DNA of 64,000 bases, taken from assembly GCA_026196875.1 (NCBI GenBank), contig JAPHTP010000021.1, positions 1 through 64,000 of the forward strand. Direction: 5' to 3'. Shown here piece by piece: positions 26,146-35,605 of this stretch (the first letter of the stretch is position 1; each line of letters starts with the position of its first letter). Below the pieces are notes generated by a model. It searched no databases, was not told the DNA's origin, and saw only the letters and a list, made by a program, of their open reading frames with translations. Made by a program: the position numbers and the translations under genes. The stretch is from Kangiellaceae bacterium. GTDB lineage: Bacteria > Pseudomonadota > Gammaproteobacteria > Enterobacterales > Kangiellaceae.

Positions 26146-26603
26146 AATTTGTTATAGAGTCATAACAATATTAGTAGTAATAACTAATTGAATTAATATG
26201 CCCTTTAATCTGCTCCAATTTTATGATCAAAAATAATTGTCTGTAGCTCATACTCTTGAGCTAAGTTGTTTAAAAAAAACGAACTCTTCATTTAATTAAT
26301 AAATACCTATGCATGATGTCTTATAAAGTATGAACTAATCAGACATATCTCAATAAAGTAAAGTCTATAAGTTTACTTACGATCCTAACCTTGTTACTTT
26401 TATTTAAGTTTTTATTTAATGTCTAATATCTGATTCAGCGTTAATCGAGTTGTTCCAGCTAAAAATTATTTACAAGATTTTAAGATAAAAGGCACGGTGT
26501 CTTAGATTGGGTACAAATTGTTAAAAAGTAGGAAAGTACAGGAAAAAGTAAGAAAGAGTAATTTTATTTATGCTATTTAGGTGGCAATACCAAGGAGGAA
26601 GTT
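26146..26603. other. intergenic region, 458 bp
   Basis: AT-rich leader before the CHAP gene, with no gene, strong hairpin or repeat that I can support. A ribosome site CAAGGAGG stands at its end. Confidence 0.4.
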
Positions 26604-27410
26604 ATGCCAGAGTCAAGAGAAGTGTTACGTCGGCTTGTGCCTGATTCAGACGTCTTATATTTGCAAGGGCAGTTACATAAACATGGATATTTCAGAGAGA
26701 AAAAACCTTGTGAAGGGTTATTTTGCGGTGACACTGAAGTTGAAGTTAAACTTTTTCAAAGTCAGCATATCGGCAAAGATGGATTTCCTTTAGTCGCCGA
26801 TGGAGTGGTAGGCGGAAAGACTTGGTGGGCATTAGATAATCCTTCAGGAGATGCCCAGCGCAATGGCGTCGAAGCAAAAATCCCAGAAGGGCTTAGCGCT
26901 GTTCGCCAAACACTTCTTGAGATATTGTTTGAAGAACATGCCAAGGACGTTTATGAAATTCCGGATGGTTCCAATAGCAGTCTAGAAATCGATAAGTATT
27001 GGGGGGATACAGGGCTAAAAGCGTACCCTTGGTGCTGTGCATTTGTCTCTTGGTCTCTTGATGAAGTTTTGGGCCGATTTCCTATTGGAAATAAACACCA
27101 CGTGGGTGTTATGAATATGTGGCGCAACGCAAGACAGTTGGGAATGGGGACCGCCGAGCCTAAGCCAGGGGATATTTTTATTCAAGATTTGGGACGCGGC
27201 AAAGGACACACCGGATTTGTCATTTCAGTTTCCTCTGATAACGAATCGATTTACACTTGCGAAGGAAATTCTGGCAATCGCCTGAAGCTTGGAAAACGTA
27301 ATATGGCTTCGATAAATCACTATATTGATGCCTTCCAAGATGGCCAGTCGCTTGACTTCGAACGGTTAGATTTTTCTGCCTCCGACTTGAGCGGAAATAC
27401 GACCCGCTAG
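26604..27410 (+). CDS. CHAP/NlpC-type peptidoglycan hydrolase with N-terminal binding domain, no signal peptide
   Basis: 268 residues from the ATG at 26604 behind a strong AAGGAGG. Residues about 10-75 look like a peptidoglycan-binding helix bundle (VLYLQGQLHKHGYF, TEVEVKLFQSQH, ADGVVGGKTWWAL). The catalytic part follows: Cys in YPWCCAFVSW, then KPGDIFIQD and His in KGHTGFVIS, with an Asn/Glu pair later (CEGNSGN). This is the layout of the TIGR02594-type cysteine peptidases/amidases. The enzyme should cut peptide stems or amide bonds in murein, yet it has no export signal, so it must be released by lysis or a dedicated secretion route, or act elsewhere. No holin or immunity gene is adjacent. 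Confidence 0.85.
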   Translation: MPESREVLRRLVPDSDVLYLQGQLHKHGYFREKKPCEGLFCGDTEVEVKLFQSQHIGKDGFPLVADGVVGGKTWWALDNPSGDAQRNGVEAKIPEGLSAVRQTLLEILFEEHAKDVYEIPDGSNSSLEIDKYWGDTGLKAYPWCCAFVSWSLDEVLGRFPIGNKHHVGVMNMWRNARQLGMGTAEPKPGDIFIQDLGRGKGHTGFVISVSSDNESIYTCEGNSGNRLKLGKRNMASINHYIDAFQDGQSLDFERLDFSASDLSGNTTR

Positions 27411-27676
27411 CCGCGTAATTTAGCCAGTTTGTATTCGCTCGCTTATATCGAAATGGGTAGGTGAGCGAGTTGGACTTGTGCCTATCGACAAGCCTCATAT
27501 ATTCAAAAATATTGCACAAACATTTGCTCTCTCTAACTCTGCTTTTTAGATGACTGGGGCCAAACCAGCTACTCCGAGTGCTATAAATTTTGTATCACGG
27601 GAGTTGATTTCGATCAGCTTGCAAAAAACGAACCTCGATAGAATGACTAAGCCAAATTAAAAATAGGGAATTATAA

Positions 27677-28129
27677 ATGACACTCAAAGTAAGTGACTTT
27701 ATGACAGATAAAGTCCAGACAGCTCATTCTGAAGATGGTATCAGAGAAACATTTTTTCGAATGCGGGAGCTGGCCATTCGTCATATGCCTGTCGTAGATG
27801 ACAGCAATAAACTTGTTGGCATCATCAGCGACCGTGATCTCCGCCGCCCGGAGTGGGTTGACGAAGCGCCCGACTTGTCTCATATGTATCAGCTTGATGA
27901 TGATATCCAAGTGCGTGACCTGATGAGTAAAAATGTAATTGTCGCCCATACCTACGAATCTATCGCTAAGTCAGCTAAAGTTATACTCAAACACCGTTAT
28001 GGCGCGTTACCAGTGCTCAACAAAGTAGGGGACCTGGTAGGAATTTTATCTTCTTTTGACCTTTTAAAAGCTCTTGACTCGATTCTTGATGAGCAGAAAC
28101 GAACTAAGAAAGCGGTCGCGCGAGCCTAA
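27677..28129 (+). CDS. CBS-domain pair protein
   Basis: 150 residues consisting of two CBS motifs. The first (VSDFMTDKVQTAHSEDGI...MPVVDDSNKLVGIISDRDLRR) and second (VRDLMSKNVIVAHTYESI...GALPVLNKVGDLVGILSSFDLLKAL) have the standard beta-alpha-beta ends GIxSDxDL and GILSSFDLL. Such stand-alone Bateman modules bind adenine nucleotides or other ligands and regulate partners by contact. No partner domain is fused and the neighbours do not identify one. Ribosome site AGGGA. Confidence 0.92.
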   Translation: MTLKVSDFMTDKVQTAHSEDGIRETFFRMRELAIRHMPVVDDSNKLVGIISDRDLRRPEWVDEAPDLSHMYQLDDDIQVRDLMSKNVIVAHTYESIAKSAKVILKHRYGALPVLNKVGDLVGILSSFDLLKALDSILDEQKRTKKAVARA

Positions 28130-28329
28130 GGTTAGAAATTAATTAACCTGTCCCTAGCCTTTGGTAGCAAGCCTCTGAGCTGCGCCTTCAAAGGAAAAGG
28201 GGCAGATATCACCCGCATCGAACATATACATCTGTCCACCACTTAAACAAAAAGACATTAAGATAGGTTGTGCACAATCTAATTGCTTGCTATATTATTT
28301 TCGGTGTTTTCAATACTGGAGATTAATTT

Positions 28330-28809
28330 ATGCCCCTCAGTCCTGTTGGAATCGTGCACACGGTGGTTGGTATGCTGGCTCTGTTTTTTGGGGTCAAGGC
28401 TTTATGGCAGTATAAGCAAATAAGCTTTTCATCTGTTTCGGGAAAAATTTATTTAGGCGCGACGGTATTTACTGCTGCAACAGCTTTAACGATCTTTAAA
28501 CATGGTGGGTTTAATGCCGCTCATGGTTTAGCCATTCTGACATTGTTAGCTGTGGTGATAGGTTTGATTCTCGAAAAAACTGTTGTGTTCAAGTCATGGA
28601 ATAAATACTTTGTTAATCTCTGTTTTTCAAGTACTTTCTTGTTCCACCTGATCCCAACTGCGACCGAAATTCTAACTCGCTTCCCACAGGATGCGCCCTT
28701 GGTCAGCTCCCTTAAAGACCCGTTGCTGCAGAAAACATTTTTGGCCATTTTTATTGTGTTTGTTATTTTTCTGATCATTCAAATGAATTGGTTACGAAAT
28801 CAAAAGTAA
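28330..28809 (+). CDS. small four-helix membrane protein, DUF2306-like topology
   Basis: 159 residues, four hydrophobic segments (about 8-24, 38-58, 66-84, 130-152) with conserved-looking His residues at the ends of helices (VGIVHTVVGM, FKHGGFNAAHGL, FLFHLIP). This His-rich four-helix layout resembles the DUF2306 predicted membrane proteins, some of which may bind heme, but I would not transfer a function. Good ribosome site GGAG. The OhrR-like gene starts 40 bases downstream on the same strand, so the two may be co-transcribed and this protein may be part of a redox response. Confidence 0.7.
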   Translation: MPLSPVGIVHTVVGMLALFFGVKALWQYKQISFSSVSGKIYLGATVFTAATALTIFKHGGFNAAHGLAILTLLAVVIGLILEKTVVFKSWNKYFVNLCFSSTFLFHLIPTATEILTRFPQDAPLVSSLKDPLLQKTFLAIFIVFVIFLIIQMNWLRNQK

Positions 28810-28849
28810 GCATTTGGCATCGAAAAATTAGAAAGTCTTAATAAGCAAA

Positions 28850-29329
28850 GTGGTTAAAAAGTTGAATCAGTCTAAAAGCAAACGAAATCAAAATCTGCCT
28901 CAACAACTACGTCTGGAAAACCAAGTTTGCTTTCCACTTTACAGCGCTTCAAACGCAGTCATCCGCGCTTATAGGCCTTACTTAGAAGAACTGAATATCA
29001 CCTACCTTCAATATATTGTTTTAATGGTTTTGTGGGAGCAGGGCAGTCTGAACGTAAAAGAGTTAGGCAGGCGTTTGATGTTAAACTCCGGTACCTTAAC
29101 GCCGTTGCTAAAGCGACTAGCGTCTAAAGGACTAGTAGAACGCAAACGTAGTGAAGAAGACGAACGCGCTCGAGTTATCACTCTCACTGACGAAGGGCGC
29201 GATCTACAAGACCAAGCAGAATCGATTCCACATAAACTGGTTTGTTCTCTCGGTTTGGAAAAAGCCGAGCTTCAGCAAATAAAGCAACTTTGTGAGAAAG
29301 TTCTTATGGTATTGGGTGATGACATTTAG
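28850..29329 (+). CDS. MarR-family regulator, OhrR-like
   Basis: 159 residues, GTG start. The winged-helix core LNVKELGRRLMLNSGTLTPLLKRLASKGLVERKRSEEDERARVITLT is a classic MarR DNA-binding domain. Before it, ENQVCFPLYSASNAVIRAYRPYL places a Cys at residue 27 with aromatic residues after it, the arrangement of the peroxide-sensing Cys and its Tyr partners in OhrR. It should sense organic hydroperoxides by oxidation of that Cys and leave its operator. An ohr peroxidase gene is not next to it; the neighbour is a small membrane protein. Confidence 0.88.
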   Translation: MVKKLNQSKSKRNQNLPQQLRLENQVCFPLYSASNAVIRAYRPYLEELNITYLQYIVLMVLWEQGSLNVKELGRRLMLNSGTLTPLLKRLASKGLVERKRSEEDERARVITLTDEGRDLQDQAESIPHKLVCSLGLEKAELQQIKQLCEKVLMVLGDDI

Positions 29330-29399
29330 CTATAGTGAGTTGAGTGTTGATTAGTAAGTTAGTTGTTGATTCATATTTTGGTCTGTGGATACGGAGAAG

Positions 29400-30260
29400 C
29401 TAGTCAATCCTATACACAGTTAACCCCCCACCAACTTGAGGAACAAACAAGCGTTTGGTCTTTCCGTCGTAATGTATATCAATCCCTTGTATTTTATCTT
29501 CAGACACTGGTTTTGATCGCCCACTCGTTGGGATATGCCATAGTCGGGAATCATTGATTAGAGTAACTAAATACCCACCATAACCATCGTGGGTGATACC
29601 GTCGAAGTCATACAGTTGGCTATCTGGTGCAGGTTTATCAACCTTGTCGATTAGTGCGCCTGTTGAAGTAGAGTAACGGTTCCAGAATTGCCCACCGTGA
29701 ATTAAATAATTACCATCAACTAATAGCCCATTGGCTTTGCGAAGTCGCTCTTCATCGCTGATAAAAGTAACTAACCGGTCATTTTCAAGTTTATAGATTT
29801 TTCGGCTCGCGCTGCCGGAAACATACAGTTCGCCTTGTTCTGAAACTGCGACATCATTTAGTACTGGTGGTTTTTTAGATGCAGGGGCCTTTATTCGATC
29901 AATGATCTTTGCATGGTTTAGGTCAATAACGACTAAAACATCCATATCTACCGCGTAAAGTTTGTCCTGGTAAACGACAAGTCCGGTAGGGCTATTAAGC
30001 CCGCTGAGCCAATTTAGTTTGAGGTTTTTTCCGTCTGAGTCTATTTGAGAAATAAAACCTTTACCATCTTTGGCGTATTTAACTATATTTGAAATGTAAA
30101 TTTTATTGCGCTTGGCGTCAAATGCGGCAGACTCAGGGAGCTCGAAAGTTTCTTCAATTGACCAGAGTTTTGTTAAGGTCGTTGCGATAGAGCTTTCAGG
30201 CAAAGCACATAACACTAGAATTAAAAAAAGATATAGGCCTTTGGTTGAATTGAGCAACAT
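29400..30260 (-). CDS. exported beta-propeller protein, SMP-30/NHL-like
   Basis: 286 residues from the ATG at 30260, which yields a signal peptide ending near SIA; an upstream in-frame start at 30293 adds 11 hydrophobic residues and is possible. Repeated strand motifs of a six-blade propeller are visible: FDAKRNKIYISNI, GLVVYQDKLYAVDMDVLVVIDL, DVAVSEQGELYVSGSASRKIYKLEN, GLLVDGNYLIHGG, GITHDGYGGYLVTLINDSRLWHI, IDIHYDGKTKRLFVPQVGGG. This is like gluconolactonase/SMP-30 or NHL folds, often secreted binding or lactonase proteins. Metal ligands are not clear, so enzyme activity is unproven. Single gene, convergent with OhrR. Confidence 0.8.
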   Translation of the reverse strand: MLLNSTKGLYLFLILVLCALPESSIATTLTKLWSIEETFELPESAAFDAKRNKIYISNIVKYAKDGKGFISQIDSDGKNLKLNWLSGLNSPTGLVVYQDKLYAVDMDVLVVIDLNHAKIIDRIKAPASKKPPVLNDVAVSEQGELYVSGSASRKIYKLENDRLVTFISDEERLRKANGLLVDGNYLIHGGQFWNRYSTSTGALIDKVDKPAPDSQLYDFDGITHDGYGGYLVTLINDSRLWHIPTSGRSKPVSEDKIQGIDIHYDGKTKRLFVPQVGGGLTVYRID

Positions 30261-30404
30261 CGGAGGACTCTTGATAATCAATAGAAATAACATATTAACG
30301 GTGTCAGGAATCTGTTACAAGAAGCATAGTGGGGCGTATAACAGATAGAGAAGAAAACTATTTAATAGAAGTCAAAAGATTCCTTACTGTTCTTATTACT
30401 TCAA

Positions 30405-32435
30405 TCAATCTAGTTGGTAGGACAGTTCAAGAGAAAGTCTGCGTCCTAACCCCGGTATTGGTGCTTGCCCACCACGATACGGTTGAACATAATTAATCGA
30501 TGTATCAAGCAAGTTTAAAATTCCAATACCATAGCTAAGTTGTCCGATATTTTTTCGATAAAATACTCCAACGTCCGTTTCAGTATCAAGTTTTTGTGGG
30601 AGTCCACAAGAAAATGTGATCGGGTCACTAACACATGCATACCTCGGCCCATTTATCACGGTTGACACGCTGATTAATGAATTGTCATTGATTTCTGAAA
30701 ACCAAATAGCCTTAAGCATTTGATTGGGTATCCCTAGTACGCTTTGGTTTTTTTGCTCGACGGAAAATCCGTTTAGTGCATCACTTTCTAACGAGAAATA
30801 GGAATAACTAATTTCAAAGTCGTGTGAATCATATTTAGCCTGAATTATTAATTCACCACCTGCCGTGTTAACATTTCCAGCGGTAACGTTTGCAAACAAT
30901 GTAGGTTCGTATGCAATATAGTCTTTAATATCTATCTGATATAGATTTCCCTGGACATACAATTCTGGAGTCACTTGTTTACCGTATTCAAGCTCCAGGG
31001 TACTGGATTTTTCTGCTCCTGCTATTGGATTACCAACAATTTCTGCGGTGGCAACGGTCCCAAATTGTGGGATCTTAAATGCCTCGTTATAAACTAATTT
31101 TGCATGATAATCGCTACCAACTTTGTTTAATGAAAAGCGAGGTACTAGTTCTTCTCCCGCGAATTCATGATTCTCTAGTCGCCCTCCCAAAGTTAAATTG
31201 ATTAACTCTGTATCCAGTTCATATTGAAAAAAAACAGCATAGTCATCTACTTTCCTGCTATCTCTGCCATTAAAAAAAGTTTGTGGGTCCAGAAAGTAAC
31301 TATCCTTAAGTGTCATCTTTTCATTATAGTAACTTACGCCCATAAGAAGGCTCGCCTGATCATCTATTGAATACAGGCCATGTAAGTCGGCTCTCCAGCG
31401 AGAGACTTCTTCATCACTTTTGTGCGGACCTCTTTCCGGATAGAAGGAGCCCCAAGGTTGATGGTGCTGAAGAGTGAGTTTGCTTGAAATCTCGAGGTTT
31501 TCTAAAGGATGGAAAATTTGCTGATAACTTACACCTAATGATCTGAACTCTACATAACCGTTTTGGGTAAACTCTGTAAAATTGTTGCCTGGATTAAAAA
31601 AGTCATTAGTAAATAATCCTATCCCACCAATCCCAATTCTATCTTCATAACGGTAATCATCATACATAAAACGGAAATTAGCATTACCACTTTCTAGATT
31701 AAAATTAATACTCTTGGTCTCTACGTTTGAATTCCCCTTCAAAGAAAATGAATTTCCCAAAATTCCGGTAAAGTCTCCGCTAGCGTAGTCACCTCCGGCT
31801 AAGAATCCTGCAATTGAATAGCCCCAGTCGTTTTTGAGCTTACCATTAATATTAAAAGTCAGATTCTTGTTGTGAAGAGTATCTTTAGATATATCTGTCG
31901 AAATAAACACCTGATTCAGGTTTGAATCTGAATTAACTGTTGTTACTTTAATTACCGCTAGTTCAGCCGCACCGCCATAGATAACCGATCCCGGACCCCG
32001 AATGACTTCAACTCGCTGAATACTTTTAGCAGAGTAGCGATTATTTAAAACAATAGTTCCGAATGCCAAATCATTTTGTTCGATGCCATCAATAATCAGT
32101 AGTATTTTCCCGTCTATTCCCCAAACCCCACGAAGACTTAATGAAAATACTCCCTGTGCATCCACTCCTGCAGCGAAGCCAGGTAATTGCTCTAATATAT
32201 CAAGTAAATTTTTTGCTCCACTATTGAGAATCTTGTCTCTGGTAACAACACTTACGACGCTAGGTTGTTCTCGTATCGACTTGTCTTTATTGGAGGAAAT
32301 TTTGACTTTAAAGTTTAATAATTCTGAAAGGTCGAGAGAGAACAAATCATTAATGGAGCTATTATCATCTTCGCTATGTGAATGATTAGGAAATAAGCCT
32401 AACAGTAAAGTTATAACAACAATCCATTTGTTCAA
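30405..32435 (-). CDS. TonB-dependent outer-membrane receptor
   Basis: 676 residues. Signal peptide to about residue 21, then a conserved short motif SLDLSELLNFKVKISSNKD, the plug domain (about 55-165: QPSVVSVVTRDKIL, NLLDILEQLPGF, SLRGVWG, LLIIDGIEQND, IQRVEVIRGPGSVIYGG, AELAVIKV) and a long beta-barrel. The end is LSLELSYQLD, lacking the terminal aromatic residue common in barrels. It imports a scarce nutrient (siderophore, cobalamin, sugar or similar) with TonB energy; the substrate is not readable. Loops in the barrel include a Cys pair (YACVSDPITFSCG). A one-TM protein gene is divergent from it. Confidence 0.92.
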   Translation of the reverse strand: MNKWIVVITLLLGLFPNHSHSEDDNSSINDLFSLDLSELLNFKVKISSNKDKSIREQPSVVSVVTRDKILNSGAKNLLDILEQLPGFAAGVDAQGVFSLSLRGVWGIDGKILLIIDGIEQNDLAFGTIVLNNRYSAKSIQRVEVIRGPGSVIYGGAAELAVIKVTTVNSDSNLNQVFISTDISKDTLHNKNLTFNINGKLKNDWGYSIAGFLAGGDYASGDFTGILGNSFSLKGNSNVETKSINFNLESGNANFRFMYDDYRYEDRIGIGGIGLFTNDFFNPGNNFTEFTQNGYVEFRSLGVSYQQIFHPLENLEISSKLTLQHHQPWGSFYPERGPHKSDEEVSRWRADLHGLYSIDDQASLLMGVSYYNEKMTLKDSYFLDPQTFFNGRDSRKVDDYAVFFQYELDTELINLTLGGRLENHEFAGEELVPRFSLNKVGSDYHAKLVYNEAFKIPQFGTVATAEIVGNPIAGAEKSSTLELEYGKQVTPELYVQGNLYQIDIKDYIAYEPTLFANVTAGNVNTAGGELIIQAKYDSHDFEISYSYFSLESDALNGFSVEQKNQSVLGIPNQMLKAIWFSEINDNSLISVSTVINGPRYACVSDPITFSCGLPQKLDTETDVGVFYRKNIGQLSYGIGILNLLDTSINYVQPYRGGQAPIPGLGRRLSLELSYQLD

Positions 32436-32670
32436 GGAGCTTCCCCAGAAATCATTAGGTCGAATTTCTTGTCAGATTCAGCCAATAACAGTATCTAAGT
32501 CTAGTCCCTATATTAGCTGTACGCCAAATAATCAGGGCAAATTAATGCTCCTCGAAGATTTATTCCAATAACTTGAGGTTTTAGAACAATACAAATAAAC
32601 TGGCACAGCCCCGATTATTCGTTTGAATAAATACCATAATATGTTGATAGGCAGTTAAAGGGAGTAGCAA

Positions 32671-33363
32671 TTGAAATTTAATAAACGAAAAATAATAAAA
32701 ATTTGCGGTGAAGTATCCTTGATTGTTGTAGGCATATTACTAGCACTTCAAATAGAAAATTGGAATGAAGACCGAAAAGAGCAGAGGTTTACCAAAGAGA
32801 CTTTAGGTGAGATAAAATCATCTTTGCAAGCTGATTCCTTACATTTGAAGTCGAGGATTTCGCGGCTTAAAGACATATCAAAAAAACTAATCGTGATTTC
32901 GGAATCTAAGATTAATCAAGAGCTAACGTACCAAGAAATCAATCAAAGTTTTCACTCTCTTGCGAGCTTTATCCTCCTCGAACTTAAGACTGCTTCCTAC
33001 GAAACTTTAAAAAATACTGGATTAAATGTAATTAAAGACTCCCAATTACGTTCTGAGTTAGTTAACTTGTATGACTTTCTATATCCACGAATTAACTGGC
33101 TTGTGGAGCGAGAATTTAATCAGCCGAATCAATCGGACTACCGGCCGGTTTACAACAAATATGCAGTTTATGGGGAGGAGGTATCTAGTAAAGGGTATTT
33201 TCAGATTGATATTCAGGAATTCGATAAAATACTTCAAGATCCTGAGATAACGAAGGCCGCTCGACAAAAATATAATAAGTCGCTCAGTATGATAGACCGG
33301 TTAGAGCGAGTAAAAGTTTTTGTTGATAGGCTAATTCTGATGATAGATAAGGAATTAGGGTAA
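32671..33363 (+). CDS. one-TM protein, DUF6090-like
   Basis: 230 residues from a TTG at 32671 that follows AAAGGGAG. The N-terminus RKIIKICGEVSLIVVGILLALQIENWNE is the hallmark of the DUF6090-type proteins: a single membrane helix (about 13-28) followed directly by an NWNE motif. The rest is soluble and helical (KSSLQADSLHLKSRISRLKDISKKL), probably periplasmic. Function unknown. Such proteins are especially common in Bacteroidetes, so presence here may reflect transfer, an inference. Divergent from the TonB receptor. Confidence 0.8.
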   Translation: MKFNKRKIIKICGEVSLIVVGILLALQIENWNEDRKEQRFTKETLGEIKSSLQADSLHLKSRISRLKDISKKLIVISESKINQELTYQEINQSFHSLASFILLELKTASYETLKNTGLNVIKDSQLRSELVNLYDFLYPRINWLVEREFNQPNQSDYRPVYNKYAVYGEEVSSKGYFQIDIQEFDKILQDPEITKAARQKYNKSLSMIDRLERVKVFVDRLILMIDKELG

Positions 33364-33393
33364 GTTCTGATTGGATTAGTTGCCAGCTAATTA

Positions 33394-34569
33394 CTAATCG
33401 CTCAACGACTTAATTGCCTGTTCCATTCCCGCTAGTGTCAGCGGATACATTTCACCTTCCACTAGTTGGGTAGCCATTTCAATGCTATAGGTATACTGCC
33501 AATACTTTTCTTCAACCGGATTGAGCCATACGACTTTATCAAAAGTGGATTTTAGCCTTTGCATCCAGACATAACCCGGCTCTTCATTCATATGTTCGAC
33601 GCTACCTCCGGCGTGAGAAATCTCATAAGGCGCCATTGATGCGTCGCCAATGAAAATAACTTTGTAATCACTGCCGTAAGTTCTTAAAACTTCCTCTAGC
33701 GGAATATTTTCGGAGAAACGTCTCGCGTTATCCTTCCATACATTTTCATAAATGAAATTATGAAAATAATAATACTCAAGATGTTTAAATTCCGTTCTGC
33801 AGGCGGAGAACAATTCTTCACAAACTTTGATATAAGGGTCCATAGAGCCACCAACATCTAAGAAAAGTAAAACTTTAACTGCATTATGGCGCTCTGGGAC
33901 CATTTTAATATCAAGTAAGCCTGCGTTCCTTGCCGTGCTACAAATGGTATCATCTAAATCAAGTTCTTCGTGAGCTCCGCTGCGCGCAAATTTACGCAGT
34001 TTTCTCAAGGCAACTTTTAAATTTCTGGTGCCTAGCTCAACACTGTCATCTAAATCTTTAAACTCTCTTTTTTCCCAAACTTTAACCGCCGATTTGTTAC
34101 GACTTTCACCGCCAACGCGAATACCTTCAGGATGATAGCCACTGTGACCAAAAGGGGAAGTGCCTCCAGTGCCAACCCATTTATTTCCACCGGCGTGGCG
34201 CTCCTGCTGTTCTTTAAGGCGCTGCTTAAAGGTCTCCAACAGTTTTTCGAGACCGCCCAGGGCTTTTATCTCAGCTTTTTCCTCTTCAGATAAATGCTTC
34301 ACAAATTCGGCTCGTAGCCAATCTTCCGGGACAAGCGCTTCTAAGATATCGTCGATACTTTCTAATTCGTTGAAGTAAACACCAAAGGCTTTATCAAAGC
34401 GGTCGAAGTACTTTTCATCTTTGATCAAACATAGTCTCGCCAATAGATAGAAATCATCCAGACTACAAAAAGCTAACCGCTTTTGCATGGCTTCCAATAG
34501 ATGTAGAAGTTCCTTAATGGAAACTGGTAACCCCATCTTTTTTAGGGTATAGAAAAAGTCAATTAGCAT
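33394..34569 (-). CDS. VWA-domain protein, CoxE-like
   Basis: 391 residues. A helical N-terminal region (about 1-125) is followed by a Gly-rich linker (130-160) and a von Willebrand A domain starting at VKVLLFLDVGGSMDPY. The metal-ion site reads D238-x-G-x-S242, with Gly where the first MIDAS Ser usually stands. Other marks are YYYFHNFIYENVW and VIFIGDASMAPYEI (second MIDAS region). The gene lies 20 bases after the MoxR gene, the normal arrangement of MoxR-VWA chaperone pairs that help assemble or insert metal centres in client enzymes. No client gene is adjacent. Confidence 0.9.
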   Translation of the reverse strand: MLIDFFYTLKKMGLPVSIKELLHLLEAMQKRLAFCSLDDFYLLARLCLIKDEKYFDRFDKAFGVYFNELESIDDILEALVPEDWLRAEFVKHLSEEEKAEIKALGGLEKLLETFKQRLKEQQERHAGGNKWVGTGGTSPFGHSGYHPEGIRVGGESRNKSAVKVWEKREFKDLDDSVELGTRNLKVALRKLRKFARSGAHEELDLDDTICSTARNAGLLDIKMVPERHNAVKVLLFLDVGGSMDPYIKVCEELFSACRTEFKHLEYYYFHNFIYENVWKDNARRFSENIPLEEVLRTYGSDYKVIFIGDASMAPYEISHAGGSVEHMNEEPGYVWMQRLKSTFDKVVWLNPVEEKYWQYTYSIEMATQLVEGEMYPLTLAGMEQAIKSLSD

Positions 34570-34589
34570 GATTGAATATTAAAGCTCGA

Positions 34590-35432
34590 TTAAGATTCGC
34601 GGCGAATCATGAATGCCAGTTTCTCCAACAAGTGAACATCTTGCTCATTTTTGAGCAGTGCGCCGTATAATGGCGGAATGGCTTTGCTAGGATCGCGATC
34701 TTTTAATGCGCCTTCTGAAATATCATCGGCAAGTAACAATTTTAACCAATCGATCAGCTCGGAAGTTGAGGGTTTTTTCTTTAAACCACGTACTTCTCTT
34801 ACCTGGAAAAAAATTTCCATAGCTTCCTTGAGCAGTGAAGGTTTTAAGTCGGGGAAATGCACATTGATAATCTTTTCCATGGTTGGCTTATCCGGGAAGC
34901 TGATGTAGTGGAAAAAACAGCGCCTTAAAAATGCGTCAGGTAGTTCTTTTTCATTGTTACTAGTAATAATGATAACAGGGCGGTGAACCGCTTTTATTGT
35001 CTCACCTGTCTCATAAACAAAGAATTCCATTTTGTCGAGTTCTTGTAAAAGGTCATTGGGAAATTCGATATCGGCTTTATCAATTTCATCAATCAGGAGT
35101 ACTGCTTGCTGTTCTGAAGCAAACGCCTCCCATAGTTTACCGTGTTTGATGTAGTTCTTAATGTCATGAACTTTGTCATCGCCTAGTTGAGAATCGCGTA
35201 ATCGAGAAACTGCATCATATTCATACAAACCTTGGTGGGCTTTGGTGGTGGATTTGATATGCCATTGTACAAGGGGCATGCCTAGCGCCGCGGCAACTTC
35301 CTCTGCTAGCATAGTTTTACCGGTACCTGGTTCACCCTTGATAAGCAATGGGCGCTCCAAGGTTTTAGCGGCATTTACCGCCATTTGCAGCTCTGTGGTT
35401 GCGATATAGTTCTTAGTACCAGTAAAACTCAT
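34590..35432 (-). CDS. MoxR-family AAA+ ATPase
   Basis: 280 residues. Walker A GEPGTGKT at 33-40, Walker B LLIDEIDKAD near 111-120, sensor 1 VIIITSNNEKELPDAFLRRC with an Arg finger, and sensor 2 around RGLKKKPSTSEL. This compact form is the MoxR type, which works with a VWA partner to remodel client proteins using ATP. The VWA gene follows 20 bases downstream. Ribosome site GGGGAA upstream of the ATG. Confidence 0.95.
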   Translation of the reverse strand: MSFTGTKNYIATTELQMAVNAAKTLERPLLIKGEPGTGKTMLAEEVAAALGMPLVQWHIKSTTKAHQGLYEYDAVSRLRDSQLGDDKVHDIKNYIKHGKLWEAFASEQQAVLLIDEIDKADIEFPNDLLQELDKMEFFVYETGETIKAVHRPVIIITSNNEKELPDAFLRRCFFHYISFPDKPTMEKIINVHFPDLKPSLLKEAMEIFFQVREVRGLKKKPSTSELIDWLKLLLADDISEGALKDRDPSKAIPPLYGALLKNEQDVHLLEKLAFMIRRES

Positions 35433-35605
35433 AAATTCCCCGAAATGCTTAAGCTTTAAATTTTGTGCATTTTAACACAAGCGAATCGGCAGAAGGCAAG
35501 AGTATAGAACGAAGCTATCTCACTAAATAATTAAACAGAACCTGGATCAATTCTTCGGTAAAGGTTTTTCTTGCGTACAGAATAAGCACCACGGCTTCAT
35601 CTAAG

